Shown here piece by piece: positions 7,937 to 17,563 of a DNA stretch of 64,000 bases. Under the pieces are notes generated by a model that was given only the letters and a program-made list of their open reading frames with translations, did not search any database and was not told the origin of the DNA. The stretch comes from an uncultured Neomegalonema sp. GTDB taxonomy: Bacteria; Pseudomonadota; Alphaproteobacteria; Rhodobacterales; Rhodobacteraceae. Location of the stretch: the NCBI GenBank assembly GCA_938008165.1, contig CALLLP010000010.1, positions 62,001 through 126,000 of the forward strand. Reading direction: 5' to 3'. Numbering within the stretch: position 1 is the first letter of the stretch; each line of letters starts with the position of its first letter. The translations under genes and the position numbers were made by a program.

Positions 7937-9331
7937 GTGAGCCTCGATACCGTTCTCGATACCCTCGACAAGGACCGCGACGCGGCGCTAGAGCGCCTGT
8001 TCACCCTGCTCCGCATCCCCTCGATCTCGACCGATCCGGCCTATCGGGTTGAATGCCGCAAAGCCGCCGAGCATATGGCCGCCGATCTCGCGTCGCTGGG
8101 GTTCGGCGCGACTGTGCGCGATACGCCGGGGCATCCGATGGTTGTCGGGCATAACGACACGGCGGGACCGGATGCGCCGCATTTCCTGTTCTACGGCCAT
8201 TACGATGTACAGCCACCCGACCCCCTCGATCTGTGGGACACACCCCCCTTCGAGCCGCGTATCGTCACGCGCCCGGATGGCACCGCGATGATCTCTGCCC
8301 GTGGGGCGCAGGACGACAAAGGCCAGTTGATGACCTTTGTGGAAGCCTGCCGCGCATGGATGGCCACGACCGGGGCGCTACCCGTGAGAGTGACGGTCTT
8401 TCTTGAGGGGGAGGAAGAAAGCGGCTCGCCCAGCCTGCCCGGTTTTCTCGACGCGAATGCCGATGAATTGCGGGCCGAAGCCGCGCTCGTCTGCGATACA
8501 TCCATGTGGGATCGCGACACCCCCGCCATCTGCACCGGCCTGCGCGGTATGATGAGCGAGGAAATCACCATCCACGCAGCCAGCAAAGACCTGCATTCCG
8601 GCCTGTTCGGTGGCCCGGCAATAAACCCCATACGGGTGCTGTCCGCCATCCTCGCCTCGCTGCATGACGACGACGGACGCGTGACCCTGCCCGGCTTCTA
8701 CGATGGCGTGCCGGAGACACCGGACGAGGTAAAGGCGCAATGGGCGGCGCTTGGCTTTGATCCGGCGGAATTCCTCGGCGGGGCCGGTCTCTCGGTTCCG
8801 GCGGGTGAAGCGGATCGGTCGGTGATGGAACAGCTCTGGGCGCGGCCAACCTGCGAATTCAACGGCATCACGGGCGGCTATACCGGCGAGGGGTTCAAGA
8901 CCGTTTTGCCTGCACAAGCCTCGACGAAGATCTCCTGCCGTCTCGTCGGCGAACAAGACCCCCACGCCATCCGCGCCGCCCTGCGCGAACGGGTCGAAAG
9001 CCTGCTCCCCGCCGATTGCTCGGCATCCTATATCGAGCATGGCAGCAGCGGCGGCATCGCGCTCTCGCCCGACAACCCCTCCGTTCAGCGCGCCAAGGCG
9101 GCCCTGACCGAAGAATGGGGTGTGGAGGCCCCGACCATCGGCATGGGCGGCTCGATCCCGGTGGTGGGGCAGTTCAAGGATTTGCTCGGCATGGATTGCC
9201 TGCTCGTCGGTTTCGGTCTCGATGACGATCGCATCCACTCGCCCAACGAGAAATACGAGCTGAGCAGTTTTCAGCGGGGTGCCCGATCATGGGCGCGCAT
9301 CCTCGATGCCTTGTCGCGCCCGGTCGGATGA
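7937..9331 (+). CDS. M20/M25/M40 family dipeptidase
   Basis: Zinc-dependent exopeptidase of the M20 family, 464 residues, starting at a GTG preceded by ACAGGAG. The family hydrolyses dipeptides or N-acylated amino acids in the cytoplasm. Metal-site segments are visible in order: FYGHYDVQP (about residues 90-98), GAQDDKGQL (about 123-131, bridging Asp) and LEGEEESGS (catalytic Glu pair, about 155-163), with MGGSIPV near 400. It is divergent from pyc with about 240 bases between. The substrate cannot be deduced; acetylornithine deacetylase and succinyl-diaminopimelate desuccinylase are related but less similar in layout. Confidence 0.9.
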   Translation: MSLDTVLDTLDKDRDAALERLFTLLRIPSISTDPAYRVECRKAAEHMAADLASLGFGATVRDTPGHPMVVGHNDTAGPDAPHFLFYGHYDVQPPDPLDLWDTPPFEPRIVTRPDGTAMISARGAQDDKGQLMTFVEACRAWMATTGALPVRVTVFLEGEEESGSPSLPGFLDANADELRAEAALVCDTSMWDRDTPAICTGLRGMMSEEITIHAASKDLHSGLFGGPAINPIRVLSAILASLHDDDGRVTLPGFYDGVPETPDEVKAQWAALGFDPAEFLGGAGLSVPAGEADRSVMEQLWARPTCEFNGITGGYTGEGFKTVLPAQASTKISCRLVGEQDPHAIRAALRERVESLLPADCSASYIEHGSSGGIALSPDNPSVQRAKAALTEEWGVEAPTIGMGGSIPVVGQFKDLLGMDCLLVGFGLDDDRIHSPNEKYELSSFQRGARSWARILDALSRPVG

Positions 9332-9379
9332 TATGACGACCGGCGCCGCAACGGCTCCGAAGCCCTGCCATTCATAGGA

Positions 9380-9450
9380 GCGATCTCGCGGATAATAGAC
9401 TTACAGATCGCGTCAAAACAAAGGGATAGAGCGTCCGGAAGGGCGCGCTC
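9380..9450. terminator. Possible terminator hairpins between dipeptidase and glpD
   Basis: The gap between these convergent genes has two inverted repeats: GCGATCT with AGATCGC (9380-9411, 18-base loop), and GAGCG with CGCTC (9429-9450). Downstream of the second, on the minus strand, comes a T-rich stretch (TATCCCTTTGTTTTG). Either could end transcription, but neither is a textbook hairpin. Confidence 0.35.
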
Positions 9451-9465
9451 CTCGTTCAAGAGATT

Positions 9466-10968
9466 CTACCCTGAGCGGTGTGATATCCAGTCTTCAAGAC
9501 CGGCCTTTTCCGCCGCCGATAGTCTCAGGCCCAGTTTGGATCGACGCCAGAGGATATCGTCGGCAGTGCGCGCCCATTCCTTATCCATCAGCCAGATCAC
9601 CTCCCGCTCTGTCAGGGTAGCCCCGAAATCGCGGCCCATATCGCTCGCCTGAGCCGCGCCCTCCAACAGCGTCTGCGCCTGCGTGCCATAGGCGCGGACG
9701 AGACGCAGGGACCAGCGATCATCGAGAAACGGATGCCTCTCGCGCAGCGTGGCGGCCAGTGCGGAGGCGCCATCCACCGGCATATCGCCGCCGGGCAGTG
9801 CGACGCGGCGGGTCCATGGATCGCCCGCATCGGGAAAGAATGGCCCAAGGCGCTTGAACGCAGATTCGGCGAGTTTGCGATAGGTCGTGATCTTGCCGCC
9901 GAAGATATTCAGCAGCGGAGCCGCGCCATCGTCATCATCCAGCGTCAACACGTAATCGCGCGTCGCCTCCGTCGCCGAGGACGCCCCGTCATCATAAAGC
10001 GGTCGAACGCCGGAATACGTCCAGACAATATCCTCTTCGCCGATTGGTTTGGCAAAATACTCCGAAGCCGCCCGGCGCAGGTATTCCGCTTCTTCGGGGG
10101 TGCAGACCGCGGTTCCGGGGTCGCCCTCATGCTCTGCATCGGTGGTGCCGATCAAGGTGTAATCGGTCTCGTAGGGGATCGCGAAGACGATGCGGCCATC
10201 CGATTGCTGAAAAATATAGGGGTGATCGTGGTCTGTCAGGCGGCGGGTCACGATATGACTGCCCCGTACAAGGCGCACGCCATCGGCGGAGTTGCGCCGC
10301 AAAATGCCGCGCAGAATGTCCTCGACCCATGGCCCACCCGCATTCACGACCGCGCGGGCACGGATGAGGCGTGTCGCGCCCGTTTCCTCGTCGCGCAGGG
10401 TCAAGACCCAGTGATCGCCCTGCCGCTCGCCACTCTCACAGCGGGTACGGGTCAGGATTTCAGCGCCCCGGTCGGCGGCATCGCGGGCATTGAGCACCAC
10501 AAGCCGCGAATCCTCGACCCAGCAATCGGAATATTCGAATGCTTTTGTGTATTCGCGCTTTAGCGCCGTGCCGGTCGGATGAGACCGCAGGCGCAGGGTC
10601 TTCGTCGCGGGCAACAGCTTTCGCCCGCCGATGTGATCATAGAGAAACAGCCCCAGACGCAGCAGCCATGCCGGGCGCAATCCTGAATGATGCGGCAAGA
10701 CAAAGCGCATCGGCCACGAAATATGCGGCATCGCCACCAGCAGGTTTTCCCGCTCGATCAGGGCCTCTCGGACGAGGCGAAATTCATAATATTCCAGATA
10801 GCGCAATCCCCCGTGGAACAGCTTGGTCGAGGCCGAGGAGGTTGCCTGCGCCAGATCGTCCTTTTCGCACAGGATGGTCTTCAATCCCCGACCCGCCGCA
10901 TCGCGCGCAATGCCACAGCCGTTGATTCCACCGCCGATCACAGCGATATCGAATAGATCAGAGGGCAT
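9466..10968 (-). CDS. glpD: Aerobic glycerol-3-phosphate dehydrogenase
   Basis: FAD-dependent, membrane-associated dehydrogenase oxidising sn-glycerol-3-phosphate to dihydroxyacetone phosphate with electrons to quinone; 500 residues. The N-terminal dinucleotide fold AVIGGGINGCGIARD is clear at about residues 9-23, and the C-terminal GlpD domain is intact. The frame is open well upstream, but that part overlaps glpR in another frame; the ATG at 10968 gives the normal length and overlaps the glpR stop by 11 bases, indicating a glpR-glpD operon. No glpK is present nearby, so the kinase that makes its substrate must be elsewhere. Confidence 0.96.
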   Translation of the reverse strand: MPSDLFDIAVIGGGINGCGIARDAAGRGLKTILCEKDDLAQATSSASTKLFHGGLRYLEYYEFRLVREALIERENLLVAMPHISWPMRFVLPHHSGLRPAWLLRLGLFLYDHIGGRKLLPATKTLRLRSHPTGTALKREYTKAFEYSDCWVEDSRLVVLNARDAADRGAEILTRTRCESGERQGDHWVLTLRDEETGATRLIRARAVVNAGGPWVEDILRGILRRNSADGVRLVRGSHIVTRRLTDHDHPYIFQQSDGRIVFAIPYETDYTLIGTTDAEHEGDPGTAVCTPEEAEYLRRAASEYFAKPIGEEDIVWTYSGVRPLYDDGASSATEATRDYVLTLDDDDGAAPLLNIFGGKITTYRKLAESAFKRLGPFFPDAGDPWTRRVALPGGDMPVDGASALAATLRERHPFLDDRWSLRLVRAYGTQAQTLLEGAAQASDMGRDFGATLTEREVIWLMDKEWARTADDILWRRSKLGLRLSAAEKAGLEDWISHRSG

Positions 10969-11764
10969 GGGCGTGTCTCGCATCGGATTGTTCTGTAACG
11001 ATAATCTGCGTCCCCGAATGGGCACAGGCGGCGCAAAAGGCATCGGGCGGCGGCAGATCGGTGACGACGGTATCGATCCGGTCCATGCCACAGATGCGCA
11101 CCGGCGCGCGGCGCTCGAATTTACGGTTATCGGCGACAAGGATCGTATGGCGGGCGCTGTCCAGAATCGCGCGGGCAACGGAAACCTCGCGCAAGTCAAA
11201 ATCCATGACCGCGCCATCCTCATCCAGCGCCGAGGCCCCGATAACCGCATAATCGACCCGGAAACCCGCCATGAACGCAACCGCCGCCTCGCCGATCACG
11301 GCACCGTCCGACTGGCGCACTTCGCCCCCGGCGAGGATCAGGTTCTTGGTTGGCGATCCGCTGAGGATATTGACGATGTTGAGATTGTTGGTAACGATCA
11401 TCATGCCCGCGCGCTCATAGAGGGCACGGGCAACCTGCTCGACCGTCGTGCCGATATTCATCATCAGGGAGCATCGTTCGGGCAGCAGGGCAGCGGCATG
11501 GTCGCCGATCCTGAGTTTTTCGACCGAGGCGAGTGCGCGGCGCTCCTCATACCCGACATTCGCGAGGGAATTTGTCAGAATAGCCCCGCCATGCACCCGT
11601 GCGAGCAACCCGCGGATACATAATTCATTCAGATCACGCCGGATCGTCTGGGTCGTCAAACCGAATTCGCGCGACAGATCATCGACATCCACACGCCCAT
11701 CACGGCGGGCGACGGCAAGGATGCGCGATTGTCGGTCAGTCAAGGTCATCGGAACGCCTGTCAA
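10958..11764 (-). CDS. glpR: DeoR-family glycerol regulon repressor
   Basis: DeoR-type repressor of 268 residues. The N-terminal winged helix includes DVDDLSREFGLTTQTIRRDL (about residues 27-46), the DeoR signature, followed by a sugar-phosphate-binding domain of the ribose-5-phosphate isomerase fold. Being co-directional and overlapping with glpD, and divergent from the glycerol ABC importer, it is expected to repress both until glycerol-3-phosphate is present. In this family the phosphorylated compound, not free glycerol, is the usual inducer. A GlpR-like operator lies just upstream at 11789-11802. Confidence 0.88.
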   Translation of the reverse strand: MTGVPMTLTDRQSRILAVARRDGRVDVDDLSREFGLTTQTIRRDLNELCIRGLLARVHGGAILTNSLANVGYEERRALASVEKLRIGDHAAALLPERCSLMMNIGTTVEQVARALYERAGMMIVTNNLNIVNILSGSPTKNLILAGGEVRQSDGAVIGEAAVAFMAGFRVDYAVIGASALDEDGAVMDFDLREVSVARAILDSARHTILVADNRKFERRAPVRICGMDRIDTVVTDLPPPDAFCAACAHSGTQIIVTEQSDARHAHAL

Positions 11765-11788
11765 AGGGTGTTCCCATGACCATACACT

Positions 11789-11867
11789 TGTTCAAATGAA
11801 CATCAACTGAAAATCAGAATTTTCACTTGACCCCATACAGTGAACGTTGAAGGGTTAGGTCAACCCT
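11789..11867. promoter_or_regulatory. GlpR-type operator and second palindrome in glpR-glpV gap
   Basis: TGTTCAAATGAACA at 11789-11802 has perfect 6-bp arms and resembles the TGTTCG/CGAACA half-sites of known GlpR operators. A further TGAAC half-site occurs at 11841. A second perfect repeat, AGGGTT and AACCCT around AGGTC, covers 11851-11867, close to the glpV start. TTGACC at 11827 may serve as a -35 element for glpV. The palindromes are visible; assignment to GlpR is inferred from position. Confidence 0.6.
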
Positions 11868-11896
11868 GAACACGGGGATTCTAATGGGAGGATTCT

Positions 11897-13636
11897 ATGC
11901 GTAAGTTAATGATGGGCGCGTCCATGACGCTTGCCATGGTGCTGGCTGCGCCATCGGCCTTTGCCGACATGGCCGCCGCCGAAAAATGGATCAATGACGA
12001 GTTCCAGCCCTCCGCGCTCTCGAAAGATGAGCAAAAAGCCGAGATGGAGTGGTTCATCAAAGCTGCCGAACCCTTTGCGGGCATGGAAATCAATGTCCTG
12101 TCCGAAACGATCCCGACCCATACTTACGAAAGCGAAACGCTGACCAAGGCGTTCGAGGAAATCACCGGAATCAAGGTGAATCACCAGCTTCTGGGCGAAG
12201 GCGAAGTCGTGCAGGCTGTCCAGACACAGATGCAGACGGGCCGCAATCTCTATGACGCCTATATCAACGATTCCGACCTGATTGGCACTCATTCGCGCCT
12301 GCAACTCGCAGTAAATCTCTCCGATTTCATGGCCGGTCCAGGCAAGGACGTCACCTCGCCGACCCTTGATATCGACGATTTTATGGGCAAATCCTTCACG
12401 ACTGGTCCCGATGGCAAGCTCTATCAGCTTCCCGATCAGCAATTCGCGAACCTTTACTGGTTCCGCAAGGATTGGTTCGACCGCGAGGACTTCCAAAAAG
12501 CGTTCAAGGCAAAATACGGTTACGATCTGGGTGTTCCTGTCAATTGGTCTGCCTATGAGGACATCGCCGAATTCTTCTCTGAGGACGTGAAGGAAATCGA
12601 CGGTGTCGCGATCTACGGCCATATGGATTACGGCAAACGCGCGCCGGATCTGGGCTGGCGCATGACCGATGCATGGCTATCGATGGCCGGTGCCGGATCG
12701 AAGGGCCTGCCGAACGGCACCCCCGTCGATGAATGGGGCATCCGGATGGAGGAAGGCACCTGTAACCCGGTTGGCGCATCCGTTACCCGCGGCGGGGCGG
12801 CGAATGGCCCGGCAGCGGTCTACGCGATCCGCAAATGGGACGAATGGCTGCGCAAATACGCCCCTCCCGGTGCCGCATCCTATGATTTCTACCAGTCGCT
12901 TCCCGCCCTGAGCCAAGGTAATGTGGCGCAGCAGATTTTCTGGTACACCGCCTTCACCGCCTCGATGGTCGCCTCGAAGGAAGACGGCAACAACACCGTC
13001 GATGACGACGGCGCGCCGCTATGGCGCATGGCCCCCTCACCCCACGGCCCCTATTGGGAAGAGGGTCAGAAACTCGGCTATCAGGATGCAGGATCGTGGA
13101 CCTTCCTGAAATCCACGCCGGAGAAAAACCGTAAGGCCGCATGGCTCTACGCACAATTCGTGACGTCGAAAACCGTCGATGTGAAAAAGTCCCATACGGG
13201 CCTTACCTTCATCCGCGACAGTACCGTCAACCACGAAAGCTTTACCGAGCGCGCCCCAAAACTGGGCGGTCTGGTCGAATTCTACCGCTCCCCTGACCGG
13301 GTCATGTGGACGCCAACCGGCAATAACGTGCCCGATTACCCCAAGCTGGCGCAAATCTGGTGGCAGCAGATCGGCGACGTGAACTCCGGCGCCTTCACCC
13401 CACAGGAAGCGATGAACCGCCTCGCCGAGGAAATGGACATCGTGATGGGCCGGATGCAGCGCGCTGATGAACGCGGTGACGTCTATGGCGGCTGTGGCCC
13501 GCGCCTGAACGAAGAGCGCGAGGCGTCCTACTGGCTCGAAAAGGAAGGCTCGCCCAAGGCGAAGCTGGCCAATGAAAAGCCCAAAGGCAAAACCATCGCC
13601 TATGATGAACTCATCAAGCGCTGGGCGGCAAAGTAG
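11897..13636 (+). CDS. glpV: Glycerol ABC transporter, periplasmic substrate-binding protein
   Basis: Large extracellular solute-binding protein of 579 residues with a Sec signal peptide (MRKLMM..., cleavage predicted after AFA at about residue 23). It matches the GlpV type of binding protein in the alphaproteobacterial GlpS-T-P-Q-V glycerol importer, which is longer than ordinary sugar-binding proteins. GGGAGG sits about seven bases ahead of the ATG. It is the first gene of the importer operon, followed by a nested stem-loop region and then the ATPases and permeases. In the Rhizobium leguminosarum operon the binding protein gene comes after the permeases, so order differs here. Confidence 0.88.
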   Translation: MRKLMMGASMTLAMVLAAPSAFADMAAAEKWINDEFQPSALSKDEQKAEMEWFIKAAEPFAGMEINVLSETIPTHTYESETLTKAFEEITGIKVNHQLLGEGEVVQAVQTQMQTGRNLYDAYINDSDLIGTHSRLQLAVNLSDFMAGPGKDVTSPTLDIDDFMGKSFTTGPDGKLYQLPDQQFANLYWFRKDWFDREDFQKAFKAKYGYDLGVPVNWSAYEDIAEFFSEDVKEIDGVAIYGHMDYGKRAPDLGWRMTDAWLSMAGAGSKGLPNGTPVDEWGIRMEEGTCNPVGASVTRGGAANGPAAVYAIRKWDEWLRKYAPPGAASYDFYQSLPALSQGNVAQQIFWYTAFTASMVASKEDGNNTVDDDGAPLWRMAPSPHGPYWEEGQKLGYQDAGSWTFLKSTPEKNRKAAWLYAQFVTSKTVDVKKSHTGLTFIRDSTVNHESFTERAPKLGGLVEFYRSPDRVMWTPTGNNVPDYPKLAQIWWQQIGDVNSGAFTPQEAMNRLAEEMDIVMGRMQRADERGDVYGGCGPRLNEEREASYWLEKEGSPKAKLANEKPKGKTIAYDELIKRWAAK

Positions 13637-13648
13637 GCCAAAACATCC

Positions 13649-13731
13649 CTGCCCCGTGCAAAGCGGAGCCTCGGTGGTCGGCGTGCTGACCGGCGAGGCC
13701 CCGGATCGTTGGTCGGGGCAGACCCTCTTTT
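13649..13731 (+). terminator. Nested stem-loops with T-run after glpV (attenuator-like)
   Basis: Three nested inverted repeats follow the glpV stop: outer CTGCCCCG (13649-13656) with CGGGGCAG (13714-13721), middle GCCTCG (13668-13673) with CGAGGC (13694-13699), inner GGTC with GACC. CTCTTTTT follows at 13724-13731. As an intrinsic terminator or mRNA-stabilising structure this would leave the binding protein in excess over the ATPases downstream. Confidence 0.65.
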
Positions 13732-13750
13732 TCCTTTACCGTGGACGGCC

Positions 13751-14815
13751 ATGACCCTCGAATTGCGAAACGTCACAAAGCGGGTCGGGGTGGATATGCA
13801 TATCCACGACACCTCGCTGACACTCGCATCATCGGGATTCAATATCCTTCTCGGCGCGACCAATGCCGGAAAGACGACCCTGATCAAGATGATGGCAGGG
13901 CTGGAGCGGCCAACATCGGGCGAAATCTGGTTCAATGGCCAGAATGTCACCGGCATCTCGCCACAGAAACGCAATATCAGCCTCGTACACCAGTTTTTCG
14001 TCAACTACCCATCGATGAGCGTCTATGACAACATCGCCTCGCCCCTGCGCGTCGCGCGGGTCGGGCGCAAGGAGATCGAACGCCGGGTGGGCGAAGCCGC
14101 CGAATTGCTGCGCCTGACCCCTTATCTCAAGCGCCGACCGGCGGAATTATCGGGCGGACAACAGCAGCGCACAGCGCTGGCCCGCGCGATCGTCAAGGAT
14201 TCGGGTCTCGTTCTGCTCGATGAACCGCTCGCCAATCTCGATTACAAGCTGCGCGAGGAATTGCGCGATCAGCTACCGGGTCTCTTTGCCGGGCGAGGCG
14301 CCATCGTGGTCTATGCGACATCGGAGCCTTCCGAAGCGCTGATGCTCGGCGGACATACCGCCACCGTCATGGCCGGGATGGTCACGCAATTCGGCGAAAC
14401 CGGCACCATCTACCGCGCACCGCAGGATGTGGCGACCGCGCAGGTCTTCTCCGATCCCCCCATCAACCTGACCAAAGCGATCAAGCGCGGCGGCGAAATT
14501 GATCTCGGTACGACCCGGCTCAAGGCCAGCGGTCCCATCGCTACGCGCCCGGATGGTCCCTACACGCTGGGCATTCGCCCGCATTTCGTCACTTCCGCCG
14601 CTCAATCGCCCGATGCGGCGCCCATCTCCGGCGTGGTACAGGTCACGGAACTGACGGGTGCCGAAAGCATCGCCCATTTCGAGATGGGCGGCAGCATCTG
14701 GGTCGCGCAATCGCCGGGCGTCCATGCCTATGCCATCGGCGAGCATCACGAATTCTGGGTAGACCCCGCGGGCTGCATCTTCTTCGACGCGCAGGGCGCG
14801 CTGGTCGCGGCATAG
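13751..14815 (+). CDS. glpS: Glycerol ABC transporter ATPase GlpS
   Basis: ABC ATPase of 354 residues, one of two unlike ATPases powering glycerol uptake. Visible elements: Walker A GATNAGKT (K41), signature LSGGQ (133-137), Walker B LVLLDEP (D157, E158), and a C-terminal regulatory OB-type domain. The switch (H-loop) histidine is missing: YATSEPSEAL aligns with the usual YVTHDQTEAL and puts S191 at the His position. The ATG at 13751 is chosen; codons upstream to 13709 lie within the T-run region. The partner glpT follows ten bases after the stop. Together with glpT this suggests one weak and one active ATP site. Confidence 0.9.
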   Translation: MTLELRNVTKRVGVDMHIHDTSLTLASSGFNILLGATNAGKTTLIKMMAGLERPTSGEIWFNGQNVTGISPQKRNISLVHQFFVNYPSMSVYDNIASPLRVARVGRKEIERRVGEAAELLRLTPYLKRRPAELSGGQQQRTALARAIVKDSGLVLLDEPLANLDYKLREELRDQLPGLFAGRGAIVVYATSEPSEALMLGGHTATVMAGMVTQFGETGTIYRAPQDVATAQVFSDPPINLTKAIKRGGEIDLGTTRLKASGPIATRPDGPYTLGIRPHFVTSAAQSPDAAPISGVVQVTELTGAESIAHFEMGGSIWVAQSPGVHAYAIGEHHEFWVDPAGCIFFDAQGALVAA

Positions 14816-14825
14816 GGGGTAAAGC

Positions 14826-15896
14826 ATGGCGACCATCGGTCTGAAAAACCTGCGGCATTCCTACATGCCAAAGCCATTGGCACCGGAGGATTATGCTCTG
14901 AAGGAAATCGATCTCGAATGGCAGGATGGCGGGGCCTATGCCCTGCTCGGTCCGTCGGGATGCGGCAAATCCACCCTGCTCAACATCATCTCCGGTCTCG
15001 TGACCCCCTCCGAGGGCCGGATCGAGTTTGACGGGCACGACGTCACCGCCCTGCCCCCGGATCAGCGCAATATCGCGCAGGTGTTCCAGTTTCCGGTCAT
15101 CTACGACACGATGACGGTCTACGACAATCTCGCCTTTCCCCTGCGAAACCGGGGCGTGGGCAAGGCCGAAATCGATGCCCGTGTACGCGAGATTACGGCA
15201 ATGCTGGAGCTGGACGACATGCTCACCCGCCGCGCTTCGGGCCTGCCCCCGGATGCGAAACAGAAAATCTCGATGGGGCGGGGCCTCGTGCGCAACGACG
15301 TCAATGTCATTATGTTCGACGAACCGCTGACCGTCATCGACCCGCATCTTAAGTGGAAACTGCGTTCCAAGCTCAAGGAACTGCATCACAAGGTTCGCGC
15401 CACCATGATCTATGTCACCCATGACCAGACCGAGGCGCTGACCTTCGCGGATCAGGTCGTGGTGATGGATGATGGCGTGATCGTTCAGATTGGCACCCCC
15501 GTCGATCTGTTCGAGCGCCCTGCACATACCTTCGTGGGCCATTTCATCGGCTCGCCGGGGATGAATGTGATCCCTTGCCAGATCGAAAATGGCCGCGCGG
15601 TCGTGGATGGGGTGCCGGTTGCCACCGAAAATGCCCCCGGCGAAAAATCGGGGCGCATGGAGGTAGGTGTGAGACCCGAATTCGTCACATTGGCCGCCGA
15701 AGGAATCCCCGCACGCATCATCCGCGTGGCCGATACCGGGCGTCATCGCATCGTCGAGACCGAACTGTCCGGCGTAAAGGTCCATGCCGTGATTGGCGAG
15801 GGGGCATCCATCCCGGAAGGAAGCGCGCATCTCGCCTTCGACCCCGCCCGCACGCGGGTCTATGCCGATGGCTGGCTTGTAGGGGGATCGCATTAA
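14826..15896 (+). CDS. glpT: Glycerol ABC transporter ATPase GlpT
   Basis: Second ABC ATPase, 356 residues, partner of GlpS and unrelated to the E. coli glycerol-3-phosphate antiporter that shares the name. Walker A GPSGCGKST (K48), Walker B VIMFDEP (D165, E166) and the switch His (H199 in YVTHDQTEAL) are intact. The ABC signature is not: where LSGGQ is expected the protein reads ASGLPPDAKQ (137-146), with about three extra residues. The D-loop reads VID instead of NLD. Its stop overlaps the next start by one base (TAATG), so translation with glpP is probably coupled. Confidence 0.9.
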   Translation: MATIGLKNLRHSYMPKPLAPEDYALKEIDLEWQDGGAYALLGPSGCGKSTLLNIISGLVTPSEGRIEFDGHDVTALPPDQRNIAQVFQFPVIYDTMTVYDNLAFPLRNRGVGKAEIDARVREITAMLELDDMLTRRASGLPPDAKQKISMGRGLVRNDVNVIMFDEPLTVIDPHLKWKLRSKLKELHHKVRATMIYVTHDQTEALTFADQVVVMDDGVIVQIGTPVDLFERPAHTFVGHFIGSPGMNVIPCQIENGRAVVDGVPVATENAPGEKSGRMEVGVRPEFVTLAAEGIPARIIRVADTGRHRIVETELSGVKVHAVIGEGASIPEGSAHLAFDPARTRVYADGWLVGGSH

Positions 15897-16762
15897 TGGC
15901 CACGAAAACCCATAACGAACGCGCATGGTGGTTCGTCCTGCCCGTGGTCCTGCTCGTCGCCTTCAATGCGCTCGTACCGCTGATGACGGTGGTAAATTAC
16001 TCCGTGCAGGAGAGCTTCTCGCAAGGCGTCTGGTTCTGGAGCGGGGTAGACTGGTTCGAGGATACGCTCAATTCCTCGCGCTTTCAGGCGGCGTTGGGGC
16101 GGCAGTTGATGTTCACCGGCGTCATTCTCGCCATCGAAATTCCACTGGGCATCGCCATCGCCTTGACCATGCCAAAATCGGGGCCATGGGTGCCGGTCTG
16201 CCTCGTGCTGATGGCGCTGCCGCTGTTAATCCCGTGGAATGTGGTGGGGGCGATGTGGAATATCTTTGCCCTGCCCGATATCGGCCTGCTTGGCTATACG
16301 GTCAATGCGCTCGGCATCGATTATGACTATACCCAGCAACCGATTTCCGCGTGGATCACGGTCATCGCGATGGATGTGTGGCATTGGACATCCCTTGTGG
16401 TCCTGCTTGCCTATGCCGGTCTTGCCTCGATTCCCGATGCGTATTATCAGGCGGCGAAGATCGACGGGGCCGGGCGCTGGGCGGTCTTTCGCCATATCGA
16501 ATTGCCGAAGATGAACCGCGTTCTGACTATCGCGATCCTGCTGCGCTTCATGGACAGTTTCATGATCTATACCGAGCCTTTCGTCCTGACGGGTGGCGGG
16601 CCGGGCAATTCGACGACGTTCCTGTCCATCGACCTCGTGAAGAAGGCGCTGGGCGAATTCGACCTCGGCCCTGCGGCGGCGATGAGCCTGATCTACTTCC
16701 TGATTACGCTGCTGGTGTCGTGGCTGTTCTACACGCTGATGACGCGGCAGGAGGAGGGGTAA
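15896..16762 (+). CDS. glpP: Glycerol ABC transporter permease GlpP
   Basis: Inner-membrane permease of 288 residues in the MalF-like family, with about six membrane segments starting with WWFVLPVVLLVAFNALV near residues 11-27. The cytoplasmic EAA-type loop that contacts the ATPases is AAKIDGAGRW at about 193-202. The ATG at 15896 shares one base with the glpT stop. The open frame extends upstream inside glpT, but no other start makes sense. GlpQ follows after one base. Confidence 0.9.
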   Translation: MATKTHNERAWWFVLPVVLLVAFNALVPLMTVVNYSVQESFSQGVWFWSGVDWFEDTLNSSRFQAALGRQLMFTGVILAIEIPLGIAIALTMPKSGPWVPVCLVLMALPLLIPWNVVGAMWNIFALPDIGLLGYTVNALGIDYDYTQQPISAWITVIAMDVWHWTSLVVLLAYAGLASIPDAYYQAAKIDGAGRWAVFRHIELPKMNRVLTIAILLRFMDSFMIYTEPFVLTGGGPGNSTTFLSIDLVKKALGEFDLGPAAAMSLIYFLITLLVSWLFYTLMTRQEEG

Positions 16763-16763
16763 C

Positions 16764-17558
<795 letters not shown>

Positions 17559-17563
17559 AGGCA

